This document shows positions 31,816-42,929 of a stretch of 64,000 nucleotides of DNA, in pieces. The stretch's first letter is position 1. Each line of letters starts with the position of its first letter. Position numbers and translations under genes: made by a program. This stretch comes from Lotus japonicus (taxonomy: Eukaryota; Streptophyta; Magnoliopsida; Fabales; Fabaceae). The notes below the pieces were generated by a model, which was given only the letters and a program-made list of their open reading frames with translations, ran no database searches and had not been told where the DNA came from. The stretch spans positions 48,871,127 through 48,935,126 of the forward strand of contig NC_080043.1 of the NCBI RefSeq assembly GCF_012489685.1. The letters are read 5' to 3'.

Positions 31816-33639
31816 TGTGAAGCTTGAAACAAAAACCTCACAAACACACACACACAACCCGCGGCTTGGAGAGAAGAGGGAGGAGGAGATTTTTCGCCGA
31901 TTCTTGTCTGATCGTTCCATAGTTCGTTGCTACACGTAGGTCTCAAGGTACTGATGCTAATCCTTTCTTCTGATCGTAACTTCTGTAGCTTTTCTCTATG
32001 TTTTTCTATGCTCTAAGTTTTGAGTTTTTGGCAAAACTATCCAAATACCTTCATCTTTCTATCTAAACTTATTCCCTGCGTGCCCATGAGCATGTTTAGC
32101 GGATTACATTTTGCCGATTCTCGCCGAATTGCTGCCGAGTTTCAATTCTGCTCATAATACCCATTTTTGGCTAAAGTTCCAACCTTTGGGCTTAAAACCC
32201 TCGACTGAGCTTAGCGTTAGTAAGATTAGTCGCCATAATCGTCGTTGGTATCGACCCCATCTAATTTGTTTTCGAAATTATGATTTTGAGTTTCCGAGCT
32301 AAAAATATTGACCAAAATACCCCTGCGACAGTTTTCGATTCGATAAATTTTCTGAGAGTTTCCTTGGCCTAGATATCGCCTAAGAATACCTAGGAATCGA
32401 TTTAGATCGAAGAAAAAGTTCGGAAACCCTACTTTACATAGTGGCCGAAACCTATTGCTTAGGGTACCGTGTCCAAAAATAATTTTTGGGTCTCTATGAC
32501 CTGAGCCATTGCGTAGCTCTTTCGATTGTCGAAATTTTGGCGCTGGTTTCGTGTCATTCCGAGTTCTGTAGCTCGAGTTATGCTCGTTTTAGCGAACGAG
32601 GTTCTATCGTTTACCCATGCTTAAATATTGTACTCTGAAGCTTCTTAAGCTTTGTCTAAACGCTAGTTAGTATTGTTTTGACCGAATTGACTTGTTTTGA
32701 TTGACTTTCGCTTCGTTACTCAAAGATTCGTTTGGAGGAACACTTGGAGCAGGAAAAGAGGATTGTGAAGGAGTCTTGCTTGAACACACTGGACGAGTTC
32801 GAGGTTAGGGCAACTTACTTACTAGCTAATGCTTTGTAGGCGTCGATAAATTCGACTTGAATTATTGTTTATGCATATGAATTGTCTGGATTGAAAATGT
32901 TTTCTGAAGGCTTCGGCCGACATGGGAGATTAGGATTTATCGCATTGATATGTTGATAATTGACTCGCATGCTTAATTGTTAAATGGTTAACTATAGGCT
33001 ATGTGATTATTTGTTCACATGATATTTGGATTATATTGATTATATTGTGTCTTTATATTACGCACTTGAATTGCTGACTATATTGAATATACCGTGCAAT
33101 TATGCGAATGAGTGAGGAACGTCAAGATAGTGGATAACAGGTAGTTATGCCAGACTCCTGACGAGTTTTTGGATAAAGTTTGATGGGACGGGCCGAGGTT
33201 CGTACCCTATTATTGTTTTATGGATCGAGACATTCTCAAAGGAAAATTGAGTTTGAAAATGATATTTGAAAAACCCCATTTGAATTCACGTAAGAACTTG
33301 GGTTGTTCTGTCTAAGGCAAGAAGGGCTTTTAATGAGGCATTGTGCCCGGCCAGCTTACCTGGGAACTTCTCGGGCCATTACTTGGGTGATAATGGACTT
33401 TTGTTTTGAGACCTTCTCCAGGGAATCATTGGAATTACGGGATCTTTGAAACTAATAGGATTAGAGACGAAACTTTAACAATTTCATAATGAACCTCCAT
33501 AATGTATTAAACAACCTCAAAACCCTTAATATAATGATAAAAGACTCAGACGAAAGTTTAGGGCTTGAACATTAAGTTTTGAAAATGAGAAGTGTCGTCG
33601 GATCCAGTTTTCTGGGGAAACCATTGTGCGTTGGCACTT

Positions 33640-33850
33640 TGCTCGATGAGCAAGTTTTATTGGTTGGCCAATCCAAGGGATAAGCCGGGGAACTAGTCAG
33701 TTCTGAGTATGTTGATACTCTTTTGCTCGTTGAGCAGTTTGTTTGGCCATCGAGATGGTGAGCCATGGTAAGTTGAAAGGTCACTGAGTGCGAGCTACAT
33801 TCTTTTGCTCGTTGAGCAGTTTGGTTGGCCATCGAGACGGTGAGCCCAAG
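33640..33850 (+). repeat. GCTCGTTGAGCAG repeats in the solo LTR
   Basis: Three diverged copies of a block built on the palindromic TTGCTCGTTGAGCAG followed by TTGGCCATCGAGA.GGTGAGCC (about 33638, 33722 and 33803). Similar words appear on the opposite strand in the other LTRs (about 25480-25505 and 61980-62065), so the block is an old LTR component. Confidence 0.6.
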
Positions 33851-34019
33851 TGACTAGGAAAGTTACCAAATGCGATTAGCACTTCTTTGTGTACCTTAGG
33901 GTGTGGTAGAAACAATGTACTCTAGCTAGACACGCGTACCTTGGTGAGGACGATTCGTTGTTTGGCTAACCATATTGCATTCATGCATACATTTCTTGGA
34001 AAGTGTGCTGCTTTCCGAA

Positions 34020-34225
34020 GGACGATCTCAGATCGGACTTCATTGGAGCGAGATGCTTCACAGGAGCGTGCAGCTTCATAGGAGCGAGATGCTTCACAGG
34101 AGTGTGCTGCTTCACAGGAGCGTGCAGCTTCATAGGAGCGAGATGCTTCACAGGAGTGTGCTGCTTCACAGGAGCGAGATGCTTCATAAAAGCGAGATGC
34201 TTTAGTGGAGCGAGATGCTTCGGGT
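34020..34225 (+). repeat. Minisatellite of GAGCGAGATGCTTC units
   Basis: About a dozen 18-base units alternating GGAGCGAGATGCTTCACA, GGAGTGTGCTGCTTCACA and GGAGCGTGCAGCTTCATA. ORFs on both strands here are by-products of the 18-base period. It occupies the same relative place in the LTR as the minisatellite at 25059-25460. Confidence 0.8.
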
Positions 34226-34574
34226 CATCGTGAGGGTGACATTTTATCCGGATCATATTTTGAGCATGACATTGCATTGGCATACCATGCACTTAACTAT
34301 ATTCGTTGATATATTGCTTATCGAGTTTTCAAGATATAACTTATTGAATTGTTGAGATATTGAATATTGAATTGTTATTAGAAATCTGATAACATGTTAT
34401 GTATATACCTTAGGGTAGACGATACAGAACTTATATGTATATATACAACCTATATATATATATACCCCTTTATTCATCACATGTTGCTTGTACTATCTAT
34501 TATATTCTGTGAGTTGACCCAAGCGCCTTGGCTTTGTGTGTATGGTTGTGTTTGGGCGGTCGGCCTGCTGCCAG

Positions 34575-34720
34575 ACGTCCAACAGCTGATTCAAGATGGT
34601 TCGTCGTTCGGGGAGGATCCTGAGCGCAACGACCACTACTGAGCCTTCGACGTGGACCCGAACTTCATGCATGATCGGATGAGGGTCGATGTTAGAAGTA
34701 TATTATATGGGGGATTGTTT
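34575..34720 (+). pseudogene. Remnant of the LTR-internal ORF
   Basis: Follows the acceptor-like GCTGCCAG. Reading from 34575 gives TSNS, a stop, then KMVRRSGRILSATTTTEP, resembling the start of the ORF at 24702 on the minus strand. No acidic tail survives in frame. Confidence 0.3.
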
Positions 34721-35087
34721 TCACAGCTCTGATTGTCATTTCTCATTTTGGGGCAGGGAAGGTCCCCGACTATTAGCTTTTGTGTGGTTCTCTTCCAGGA
34801 GGATCACAGGGAGTTTGTCGGGCATAGGAAGTCTTTCGAAGGCAGTTTGGGGCTGACTTATCTTCTTGAAAACTGTATTCATAAAACTCATGGCTCTGAC
34901 CATGGGATGCACTTATTCGCCTGCAGGCACTATCTCCAATTACTTTATGTTTATTATCTTTGGGTTGAGTCATCATTATGTTAAGTCTTCTATTTGAAAA
35001 GAAAACGGAAAAAAAAAATATTTACGCATTTTCCGCACTATTGATTTAAAGTCACTAAAGTGGCACCACCGAATTCGGGGTGTTACA

Positions 35088-35092
35088 AAGTC
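35088..35092 (+). repeat. Right target site duplication AAGTC
   Basis: Second copy, after the solo LTR end at 35087. Confidence 0.96.
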
Positions 35093-35749
35093 ACTATCCA
35101 AAGTACAAAAGCAAATGTACTATCCTGACGACCTACTTAACATTCTCAGCCACAGCAGAAGCTGGAAATTCCAGAACTGCCCTCCAACGGTAGCATTCCC
35201 ATGCAGCGTTCAAACCCTATTCCTTGGAGTATAAATAGAGGCTGAAGATTGAAAGATGCGGTTGGAAGAATCTCACACGCGCAAGCTATATTCAAACCTT
35301 CTAACCATTCTTTCATTCTTGAATTCATTGTGTTTACTATAAGCTTTTTAGAAGCAATCTCTTTGTAAACAATCTTTCTTAAACAGTTGTTTAGTTTACC
35401 TTTAGGAGATCAAGGTTGATCGGATCCTAGAGAACACTAAGAGAGTGAATATTAGTGTGAGCTAAGTCAGTGTATTGTTAGTCACTTGTAGGTTTCAAGT
35501 GCAGTTGTAACAATTACCTGATTAGTGGATTGCCTTCATTCTAAGAAGGAAGAAATCACCTTAACGGGTGGACTTGACTAGCTTGAGTGATTCATCAAGT
35601 GAACCAGGATAAAATCCTTGTGTGCTTTTCTATCTCTTATCTTAAGCACTTTATTTGTTCTTGACAGATTTGCTAAAAACTTTAAGATGGAAGTTTTATT
35701 CTGAAAACGTTATTCAAACCCTCCCTTTCTACCGTTTTTCATACCTTCA
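35093..35749 (+). mobile_element. 3' LTR of copia element A, second part
   Basis: Resumes with ACTATCCAAAGTACAAAAGC, carries TATAAATA at 35230-35237, and ends ...CATACCTTCA at 35749. The next base enters another copia gag in mid-frame, so element A inserted into an older copia element. Confidence 0.93.
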
Positions 35750-37381
35750 TGAGGATGAATCCATATATGAGTTCCACATGCGTATAAGGGATCTCGCCAA
35801 CTCTTCTTTTGCCCTAGGGGAACCCATGTCTGAAGAAAAGTTAGCAAGAAAGATTCTCAGGTCTCGCCCCGAGAGGTTTGATATGAAGGTAACTGTCATT
35901 GAAGAAGCCCAAGACATCAGTAACATCAAGGTTGATGAACTCAATGGTTCCTTGCAAACCTTTGAGATGTCTCTTAATGGTAGATATGAGAAGAAGGTGA
36001 AGAGTATAACTTTTGTGTCCAACGCTGAAGAAGATGAAGATCAGAGGGAGAAGGATACTGATGCAAGTATTGCAGAAGCTATATCATTTCTGAACAAAGC
36101 GTTGAAGAGTTTGGGCAGAACGTCAAATACAAATGTCCTGGACAATGTGTCGGACAATGTGAAGAATACTGAATTTCAACTCAAGGGCAAACATGAGAAT
36201 GATACAACCAGGGCTTCTCATGTAAAGGCTCTCATTGGAAAGTACTATTCTGATGCTGAGTCAAGTGATGGTGATGAGGTTATCTCAAATGAAGAACTAG
36301 TTGAAACCTACAAATTGTTGTTGGCTAAGTGGAAGGAATCATGTACGTATGGTGAGAAAATGAGAAAAGAAGTCAAGGATTTGCTTGCTGAGAATGAGAA
36401 GCTTCAGAGTACTAATGCTAGTTTGCAAGAAGAAGTAAAGAACGTCAATAATCTACTTGCGTAAAAGAAGCAACTTCTAATCATCAATGGTAGCTTACAA
36501 GAGGAAGTTACTCTTTTGAACTCCAAGCTTGAAGGTATGACAAAGTCTATTCGTATGATGAATAAAAGTACCAATGTGTTAGAGGAGATTCTGGAAGTTG
36601 GTAAAACAGTTGGAGATAAGGAAGGGATAGGCTTCAAGTACAAGAGTGCAAATAAGTCTGTTTCATCTGAAAAGCAAACTAAGCAACCAATGTCCGACCC
36701 AATGTCGCATCATTCTATACGACATGTGTACCCTCATTTCAGAAAATCCAAGAAATCTACTTGGAGATGTCATCACTGTGGCAAACTTGGTCATATAAGG
36801 CCCTACTGTTACAAGCTATATGGATATCCTCAGTCTCATGATCAACCAAGGACTAATCCACAGGTACCTCCAACAAGGAAAGAGTGGAAACCTAAAGAAG
36901 GAGTTAGAGTTAAGTTTTACGGCAAGGAAGAGATGTCTCCACAACCATCTAGGGTGAATAGATCATATTCAAAGGATGTTGCTCTTCTTAAATCTCAGAG
37001 TTCTGGTGTAGATGTTATGAAGGAGTGGAGGAAGAAATTTGTTGCTGCAAGTTCTCTTGAAGTCTCAAATGCACCAGCAATTGTTCATGCAAGCATAGGT
37101 GAATCTGTAAGTGCAGATCCTAATGCTATTGTGCCTAATGTGATTCATGAGATATCAGTTGAATCCGTTTTTGTTCCCAATGTTGAACCCCATGTCGAGA
37201 CATTAGTTGAGACTACTTCAGATGTGAATATGGAACCCTCTGCTGGAAATCCAAACCCCATTGTTGACACATCTGAACTTGATCTCCAAATCCATTAATC
37301 TACCTTGGGTTCTAAACCATCTACTGGTTATAAGAAGTCAGTTATTGAAAATATGCATGAATTGTTGTCATTCTGGTCTTA
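35750..37381 (+). pseudogene. Gag-like ORF of another copia element, with divergent C-terminus
   Basis: Starts mid-frame at the end of element A: HEDESIYEFHMRIRDLANSS and LARKILRSRPERFDMKVT (UBN2 gag core), then a long coiled coil (KEVKDLLAENEKLQSTNASL) with a stop at 36462-36464. A CCHC box (CHHCGKLGHIRPYC) lies at about 36767-36811. After KEWKPK, where a protease should follow, it continues through a Val/Pro/Ser-rich stretch (VFVPNVEPHVETLVETTSDV) to stops at 37296-37298 and 37381. Protease, integrase and RT are absent. The C-terminal stretch resembles the low-complexity part of env-like ORFs, so it may be a gag joined to env-like sequence by loss of pol (inference). Confidence 0.7.
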
Positions 37382-37791
37382 GAAGTGATGGTTTGTTTAT
37401 GTTGTGCACCCTTTGCCAAATTTGTGTTAAAAAGGGGGAGTAGTTTGGTGAAGAACCTGGGTTGTTTCTGTTGCTATGAAGACTATGTTTTCTACTTGGG
37501 AACTTTCTATTTGGTAGCTTTCTTTCAAGACAAGGCAAGTAACTGGTTGTGTAGTACTCCAAGCTGCTACTGTTCAAGTTGCTACTGGTTTACTAGTTTA
37601 CACTTGTTGGATAGTTAGTATGTTCTGCTGCTATGTTCTTTGTTCCAACTTGGCCTTTTGGAGTATGATTGTTGTAGGTATGGATGAATCATTTGAGGGG
37701 GAGTCTGCTGCTAAGGGGGTGCTTTGGTTCTCTATGTTTACCCTCTCTGATCTGTGAGTTGTTTTAGACAAAATTTGAGAAAGGGGGAGAT
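37382..37791 (+). other. 3' noncoding region with three purine tracts
   Basis: Contains AAAAAGGGGGAGTAG (about 37430-37444), GAGGGGGAGT (about 37696) and the PPT-like AAGGGGGAGA at 37781-37790 directly before the LTR start at 37792. No ORF of note. A related spacer lies at 39939-40502. Confidence 0.6.
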
Positions 37792-38620
37792 TGTTGTTAC
37801 ATTATTGTTGTTACATTTCAGTCCTTTGCTTGGAACGTGATGTGGGCCCTTGAAGATTTTATGAAGATATGTTTTTATAGTTACTTGAGGATCAAGTAGC
37901 TATTCCAAAAGGGTTTTATTTGTGGGTTGTTATTTGTTGAAACAATCTTTATTAAAAGATTGGTTTCTATCTTTACGTTTGAATTTTGCAACAATATCTT
38001 GGAGATTCAGTTTTGATTTGTTGCTGCAATCTGTTACTTCAGCCCAAGAAAACCCTAGTGCCCAAGCCACTGCTGCTGAAGTTTATAAAAGGACAAAGAC
38101 CTAAAGCTTGAAGACCACCGAAGCTAATAAAGAGAGATCAAGTGTTTTAGGGTTGTTCATTGTTAATAGAGAGAGATCAAGTGTTTTAGGGTTGTTCATT
38201 GTTCTTTGTCCTTGTTTCCTGTGCACAAACTTTGCTCCCTGATTCTATAAAGCAAAGTTGTGTTCTGTGTTCTTTGATTCTTCAAACTCTGATTGTTGAT
38301 TGTTTGTTACCAATCAATGTGGCAGTGATTGAGGGAAAGTGAAAGGGGCTCTCATACTTAGGTTAAGATTCTAAGTAGAAATACACTGGGTAGATTAGGA
38401 AGTGAACTATGAACTGTTGCGTTCATGAGTGTCTGTAATTCCTGAATCTTGAGATAGTGGATTTCCTTTCTTTGGGTGAAAACTCTCCAGACGTAGGTGA
38501 AGTTTCACCGATTTGGGTTAACCATTACTGTGTCCTGTTTACTTATGTTTTTTAAAGATTATGTTGTTACTGTTAGTCAGTTGTCGAACCGGTTGTCTCA
38601 ACATCGCGTTCGACATCTGT
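37792..38620 (+). mobile_element. Copia LTR of a second family (LTR1)
   Basis: Starts TGTTGTTACATT after a PPT. It has a TATA-like TTTATAAAAGG near 38080 and a 39-base tandem duplication at 38131-38203. A conserved 3' third (GTGATTGAGGGAAAGTG, GGGCTCTCATACTTAG, CTCCAGACGTAGGTG) is shared with LTR2 at 40503. The 3' end is uncertain; similarity to coding sequence starts near 38620. Confidence 0.65.
38131..38203 (+). repeat. 39-base tandem duplication in LTR1
   Basis: AGAGAGATCAAGTGTTTTAG and the 14 bases after it occur at 38131-38164 and again, identically, at 38170-38203. They lie in the presumed transcribed leader, about 50 bases after the TATA-like box. Confidence 0.85.
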
Positions 38621-39938
38621 CCTGTTAGTGGTGTCAAGAAGAAGGTTACAGACGTAACGAAGCAGGAGAACGAAGGATCTGCTGCTAAGACTCCAAAGAC
38701 TTCCCGAAGTTCTCAAATTCCAAAATCTGAGAAGGAGACAAAGAAATACAAGAAGTCAGAACCTTCTACTGGGAAGAAAAGAAGACATGTGCTTGATCCT
38801 GACTTAGAGGCAGATGTCGAGCCAGATGTCCCAGACATCTCAACCACTGCCAGAAAACGTTTGAAAGGTAAGAAAGTTCCTCAAAATGTGCTTGATGCTC
38901 CTGTGGACAATGTGTCCTTTCATTTTCCAGACTCTGCTCAGAGATGGAAATATGTGGTTCAAAGGAGGCTTGCTATTGAAAGGGAACTTCATGAAGATGC
39001 CTTGGAACTCAAGGATGTCATGGAAGTTATTTCTGCTGCTGGATTAATGAAGATTCTCAAGGATCTTGGCAGATGTTTTGACAAGCTTGTTAGGGAGTTC
39101 ATTGTGAACATCCCTGCTGATTGTGATGATGCTTCCAGTACTGAGTACAGGAAAGTGTTTGTGAGGGGGAAGTGCATCAACTTCTCTCCTGAAGTGATCA
39201 ATGAGTTTTTGGGCAAAAACCCTGTTGTTGTGGCTCAGGGAGGAGCCTGATTTGAATAGGGTTGCTACAACCCTTACTAGGAAGTTGGTCAGGAAGTGGC
39301 CTAAGAAGGGATTGCTTCCATCTGGGAAACTTTCTACCAAATATGTTGTTCTCTACAAGATTGGTACTGCCAATTGGATGGCCACCAATCACTTGTCTGG
39401 TGTGACTCCACCTCTGGCCAGAATGCTTTATTTGGTTGGAACTGGGGGTGAGTTTGATTTTGGAAAGCTGGTTTTTGAGCAGACTCTCAAGCATGTTGGA
39501 TCATATGCTGTGAAGCTGCCTATTCTGCTTCCTTGTCTTCTCTCAGAGATCATTGCACATCAACAACCTACTATTGTGAGGGCTGATTAGTCTCAAGGTA
39601 AGAAGCCTTTGCCTCTCAAGTTTGATTACCGGTTATTTGCTGGGACGCATGTTCCAGACATTGTGCTCTCTGCCGCAAAGGGAACTGTCAGTGCCAGTGG
39701 CACTAAGGTAGTTGGTTCTAGCAAGGAAGACATCTTGGCTGAGTTGAAGGCTGTCTCCAAGTCTCTTGGTGACACCATTCAAGCTTGCAAGGTCAGAAAA
39801 TTCAATGTTGATCAACTCATCAAGGCTATGTCAGATGGTGCAACTATTGCTGCTGAAGGAGAAAGTGAAGAAGAGGAAGCTGAGGCTGCTGCTGATGAAG
39901 AAGAAGATGTTGAGACTGAGGAGGTTGTAGAAGAATAA
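38621..39938 (+). pseudogene. Env-like ORF with 'putative plant transposon protein' domain
   Basis: An N-terminal basic low-complexity region (GVKKKVTDVTKQENEGS, KKYKKSEPSTGKKRRH) and acidic patch (EADVEPDVPD) are followed by the domain core: FPDSAQRWKYVVQRRLAIER, VREFIVNIPADCDD, VFVRGKCINFSPEVINEFLG. A frameshift near 39245 precedes ATTLTRKLVRKWPKKGLLPS and TKYVVLYKIGTANWMATNH. A stop at 39588-39590 is followed by KPLPLKFDYRLFAGTHVPD, a short helix and a Glu-rich tail (EGESEEEEAEAAADEEEDVE) ending at 39938. It is a different family from the env-like ORFs of elements A and D. The role of the domain is unknown; it is common in plant Sireviruses. Confidence 0.75.
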
Positions 39939-40502
39939 GAGCACATCTCTTTGATTTGTTCTTTTTCTTTTAGATGTATTTGAGCCCTGTGTGGCTATGT
40001 GCTCTCTTTATTTGCTCCTGGTCTGTATAATTCTTGAACACGGTGCTGATGACTTCTGTGGATAGCTCTGGTAAGCACTAGGATGATATTCTGGTATGAC
40101 TACCTTTGCCAAATTATGCTAATAAGGGGGAGTAATTAGTAGCATGTGGTTATCTCTGGTTTGGTAGCTTCTTTATGGCTTTCTGCTATTGTGGTTTGGT
40201 AGTGTGGTTTGGTAGCTTCTTGCTACTGTGTAGTTGTGTGTTCTATTCAAACAACGTCTTGTTGTTTGTGATAGTTGATTGTGTGCTGCTGTGCTAAAAC
40301 TCTGATATGGTGTTCTGCTGCACTGAGAATGGTTCTGAGATTGAAATATGCATAGTTGATGCTACTAGCTATGTTGGTGTGTAAGCTACCTTGTTTTTGT
40401 GGATGCTCTTCTATGTTGATTCAAGTGATTCAAGTTCCAAGCTGCTGAAGAGTTCTTTATGGTAGTGGATTGTATTAGCTAGAATTTAACACAGGGGGAG
40501 AT
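39939..40502 (+). other. 3' noncoding spacer and PPT
   Basis: No ORF. It contains AAGGGGGAGTAA near 40125 and the PPT-like ACAGGGGGAGAT at 40491-40502, right before LTR2. Several GGTAGCTTCT words repeat around 40160-40225. Confidence 0.6.
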
Positions 40503-41404
40503 TGTTGTTCCTTTGTTATGTTGTCTGCATTTTAGCTAAGTTAAATTTTTGGCCAACATGTCGGACCCGATGTCACAACATCTTGCCTATGACATCTGTC
40601 CCTGCAAAACCTGCAATGAGTTGGCTAGGTTTTCTGTGAAGCTTCGTTTTGCTTACTTGGTGATCAAGATAGGGTATTTCTGGAAGCTTCTATGCGGCGT
40701 TAAAGGATTATATTCTATGTGATCAAATCGGTTTCAATGATTTGATCTTAGGATTTTGTGGGAGTTTTATTTATGGAAAAGGAAACTTTTTATTGAAGAC
40801 TTTTCTGCTGATTTGTTTCCTGGAAACTCCCTGCGTGTTGTGTGGACCTTTGCTCGTTAAATCCCATCGAAGACAAGGCCTGGATGACTGGTATATATGA
40901 AGACCGAAACCTAGTGTTTCGGTAGAGAGCTTCTGTTGAGTAAAACTAGGGTTTACTCTTGTCTGTGTTCACACTTGTTGTTCTCTCAGCATATTCATGT
41001 GTTGATTCTTTGGCTGAGAGTTGTGTTTTTGTTGTTTGATCATGAGATCTGTCTTTGCTCTTGTTTTGAGCTTTTGAATCACTGTGGTAGTGATTGAGAG
41101 AAAGTGAGAGGGGCTCTCATACTTAGGGGGAGGACTAAGTAATAATCACTTGTAGAGATAGGTAGAAAACGTTGTGAACTGTGGCAGTTCAGTTAAGACC
41201 TTTTGTCTACAATTTCTCTGAATAGTGGATTATCTTTCTCTTGGGTGAAAACCCTCCAGACGTAGGTGATTTTGCACCGAACTGGGTTAACAATCCCTTG
41301 TGTCTTGTCTCTTTTTATGTTCTTTATATTGCATATTCAATTAACTGTTTTGTATCATGTTGTACAAGATGTCTTAGACATCTGGTAGAACATCTGTCCG
41401 CGTG
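40503..41404 (+). mobile_element. Copia LTR of a third family (LTR2)
   Basis: Starts TGTTGTTCCTTTG after the PPT. A TATA-like GGTATATATGAAG lies near 40890. The 3' third (TAGTGATTGAGAGAAAGTG, GGGGCTCTCATACTTAG, CTCCAGACGTAGGTG) matches LTR1 but the 5' two thirds are diverged, so the two are not the paired LTRs of one recent insertion. The 3' end is uncertain (between about 41367 and 41410). Confidence 0.6.
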
Positions 41405-41530
41405 TGCCAGAATTTCAAAGGTAGCGAACAGAATTGGCAATGGATAAAACAACATACGTTTCAATACAAGGCAAGCCCTAAGGGGCGATCAAACTCTAAG
41501 CGGTTAACAAAAAAGTAAGCAATATTACAA
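41405..41530. other. Short 3' flank of the coiled-coil ORF
   Basis: On the minus strand this follows the stop at 41531 and looks like 3' untranslated sequence; nothing else is visible. Confidence 0.3.
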
Positions 41531-42850
41531 TTAAATATTGGCATTATTATTAACATTTCCTTCGTTCCCAGCGTTCAAAAAATCAATGTTGCCAACCCCC
41601 GGGGGGTCATCCGGGCCGACCAAGCTAGTAGGAGTGATCTCTTTGAACATCCTCATGGGACGGACATCAAGGTCATTGAAGAGATGACAAACTTGGGCTT
41701 TGGCGAGGAAGAAACCATAGTCGTGTTGTTCAGCAACGGCAAGGGCAGCTTTACTCTTCAACCAACTTTCAAGATTCTCAGCGTCAACCTTGGCCTGGGA
41801 CTTTTTCGCGGTGATGATCTCGTCTTTCGCCGCCAGGTCGGTCTTTGCTTGATCCTTTAAGTTGGCGATCACTTTGTCCTTTCCGCTAGTTCTATGCTCT
41901 TGGCTGCGATGGTTTCCTCCTTAGCAACGACCTCTCGCAGTGTCTTTTGTTTTTGCGCCTTCAATTAAGTTTTGGCTCAGTTGGTTTCTTTCCCCAACTT
42001 GACCAGTGCCTCCTCGAAGGTGGCTTTCTGGGTGGATAGTTGGTTTTCCAAGGACTTGCACCTCTCATCGTGCTCAGAGTTGGCGGCGCGAAGCTGGCTC
42101 ACCTCTTGACGCAACCTCTCAACATCTTTGGCGGTAGAACCGTAGTTCTTAAATGTGTGTCTAAAGATGCTTCTGGCCAGAAGGAGACTCGACATGGCCT
42201 CTTCAGCCATGTAGTCCAAACCTTTATCCAGCACCTCTTCCTCTAACTTCTCAAAGTTGACTTGCGTGAGGATGAAGGCGATGGGGTCATCGGTGTCCTT
42301 GAAAGTGAAGGGGTGGTCATGGGCAAGGCCTTCTTTTTCACCTCCGGGGCAGGGAGCTTGCCGGGGTCTATCTGTGTTTTGGAGCGGCAGTTGCGGTTGT
42401 TTGGGTTGATTGTGTGACGAAGTACTGGTTTGGCAAAGGGAAGAGCTTGGCGGGACCTCCGTCTCGCCCTGATGGAGAATGGTTTTTCCCCTTCGAGAGG
42501 ATCGGGAGGTTGGAACAGGAACTTCAACCCATCCTCAAACCTCGGCACAGATAAGGAGGTGAGCCCGACATCGGCCGTAGACTGGTCAACAAGGAGAGGA
42601 GTCTTCTTCTTGGGCAGCGGGCGAGGAACCTCGTCGTCAGGATCTTGTGAAGGCCATTTCTTTTTCTTTGGCAAGTCCAGTTTCTTCTTTCCACCCACAG
42701 TGTTGAATAATGGAGGAAACTGAGCAACCCTCTTTCGGGCGAGGACGCTCAAAAGCTCGGCATTAGTGAACTTCATGTCCTCTGTAAAAAGTATATCAAA
42801 AGGGTTAAAATAAAACAACGTGTGTAGGAAAAGAGGCGATGAAAATAGCA
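41531..42850 (-). pseudogene. Coiled-coil protein remnant with an upstream splice acceptor
   Basis: Read on the minus strand. A pyrimidine-rich stretch ending TTTTTACAG|AG (about 42783) precedes ATGAAGTTC (MKFTNAELLSVLARKRVAQF). A Lys/Pro/Arg-rich region follows (KKKLDLPKKKKWPSQDPDDE). After a frameshift come DDPIAFILTQVNFEKLEEEV, LDKGLDYMAEEAMSSLLLAR and a long coiled coil (DVERLRQEVSQLRAANSEHD). After further breaks near 41950 and 41875 it reads QVCHLFNDLDVRPMRMFKEI and ends GNEGNVNNNANI at 41531. The coiled coil followed by a QVC..D.D motif is typical of ORFs in plant gypsy elements annotated as 'putative gypsy type transposon' proteins; I am not certain of the family. Confidence 0.5.
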
Positions 42851-42929
42851 ATGTAATAAATCAGTTAAGGTGGGGAAAAAAAATGGCGAAGGCATAGAGA
42901 CCTAAATACTTAGGAGTCAGCGACACCTG

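Larger units (their letters stand above)
30762..35087 (+). mobile_element. Solo Tekay-type LTR (4.3 kb) nested in the copia 3' LTR
   Basis: A 4326-bp LTR from TGTAAGAACC to GAATTCGGGGTGTTACA with perfect AAGTC duplications. It holds a 33-bp tandem array (31662-31793) just before a TATA box (31808), a donor-like CTCAAG|GTACTG at 31947/31948, GAGCGAGATGCTTC minisatellites (34020-34225), an acceptor-like GCTGCCAG ending at 34574, and remnants of the LTR ORF after it. It is a different subfamily from Tekay A but shares the layout and many short blocks. Confidence 0.95.

Noticed and set aside
33975..34292. Overlapping repetitive ORFs on both strands
   Set aside because: An 18-base repeat keeps several frames open at once; not genes.
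37792..41404. One complete non-autonomous element with LTR1 and LTR2 as its pair
   Set aside because: The two LTRs agree only in their last third and each has its own PPT in front; better explained as 3' ends of two related elements.
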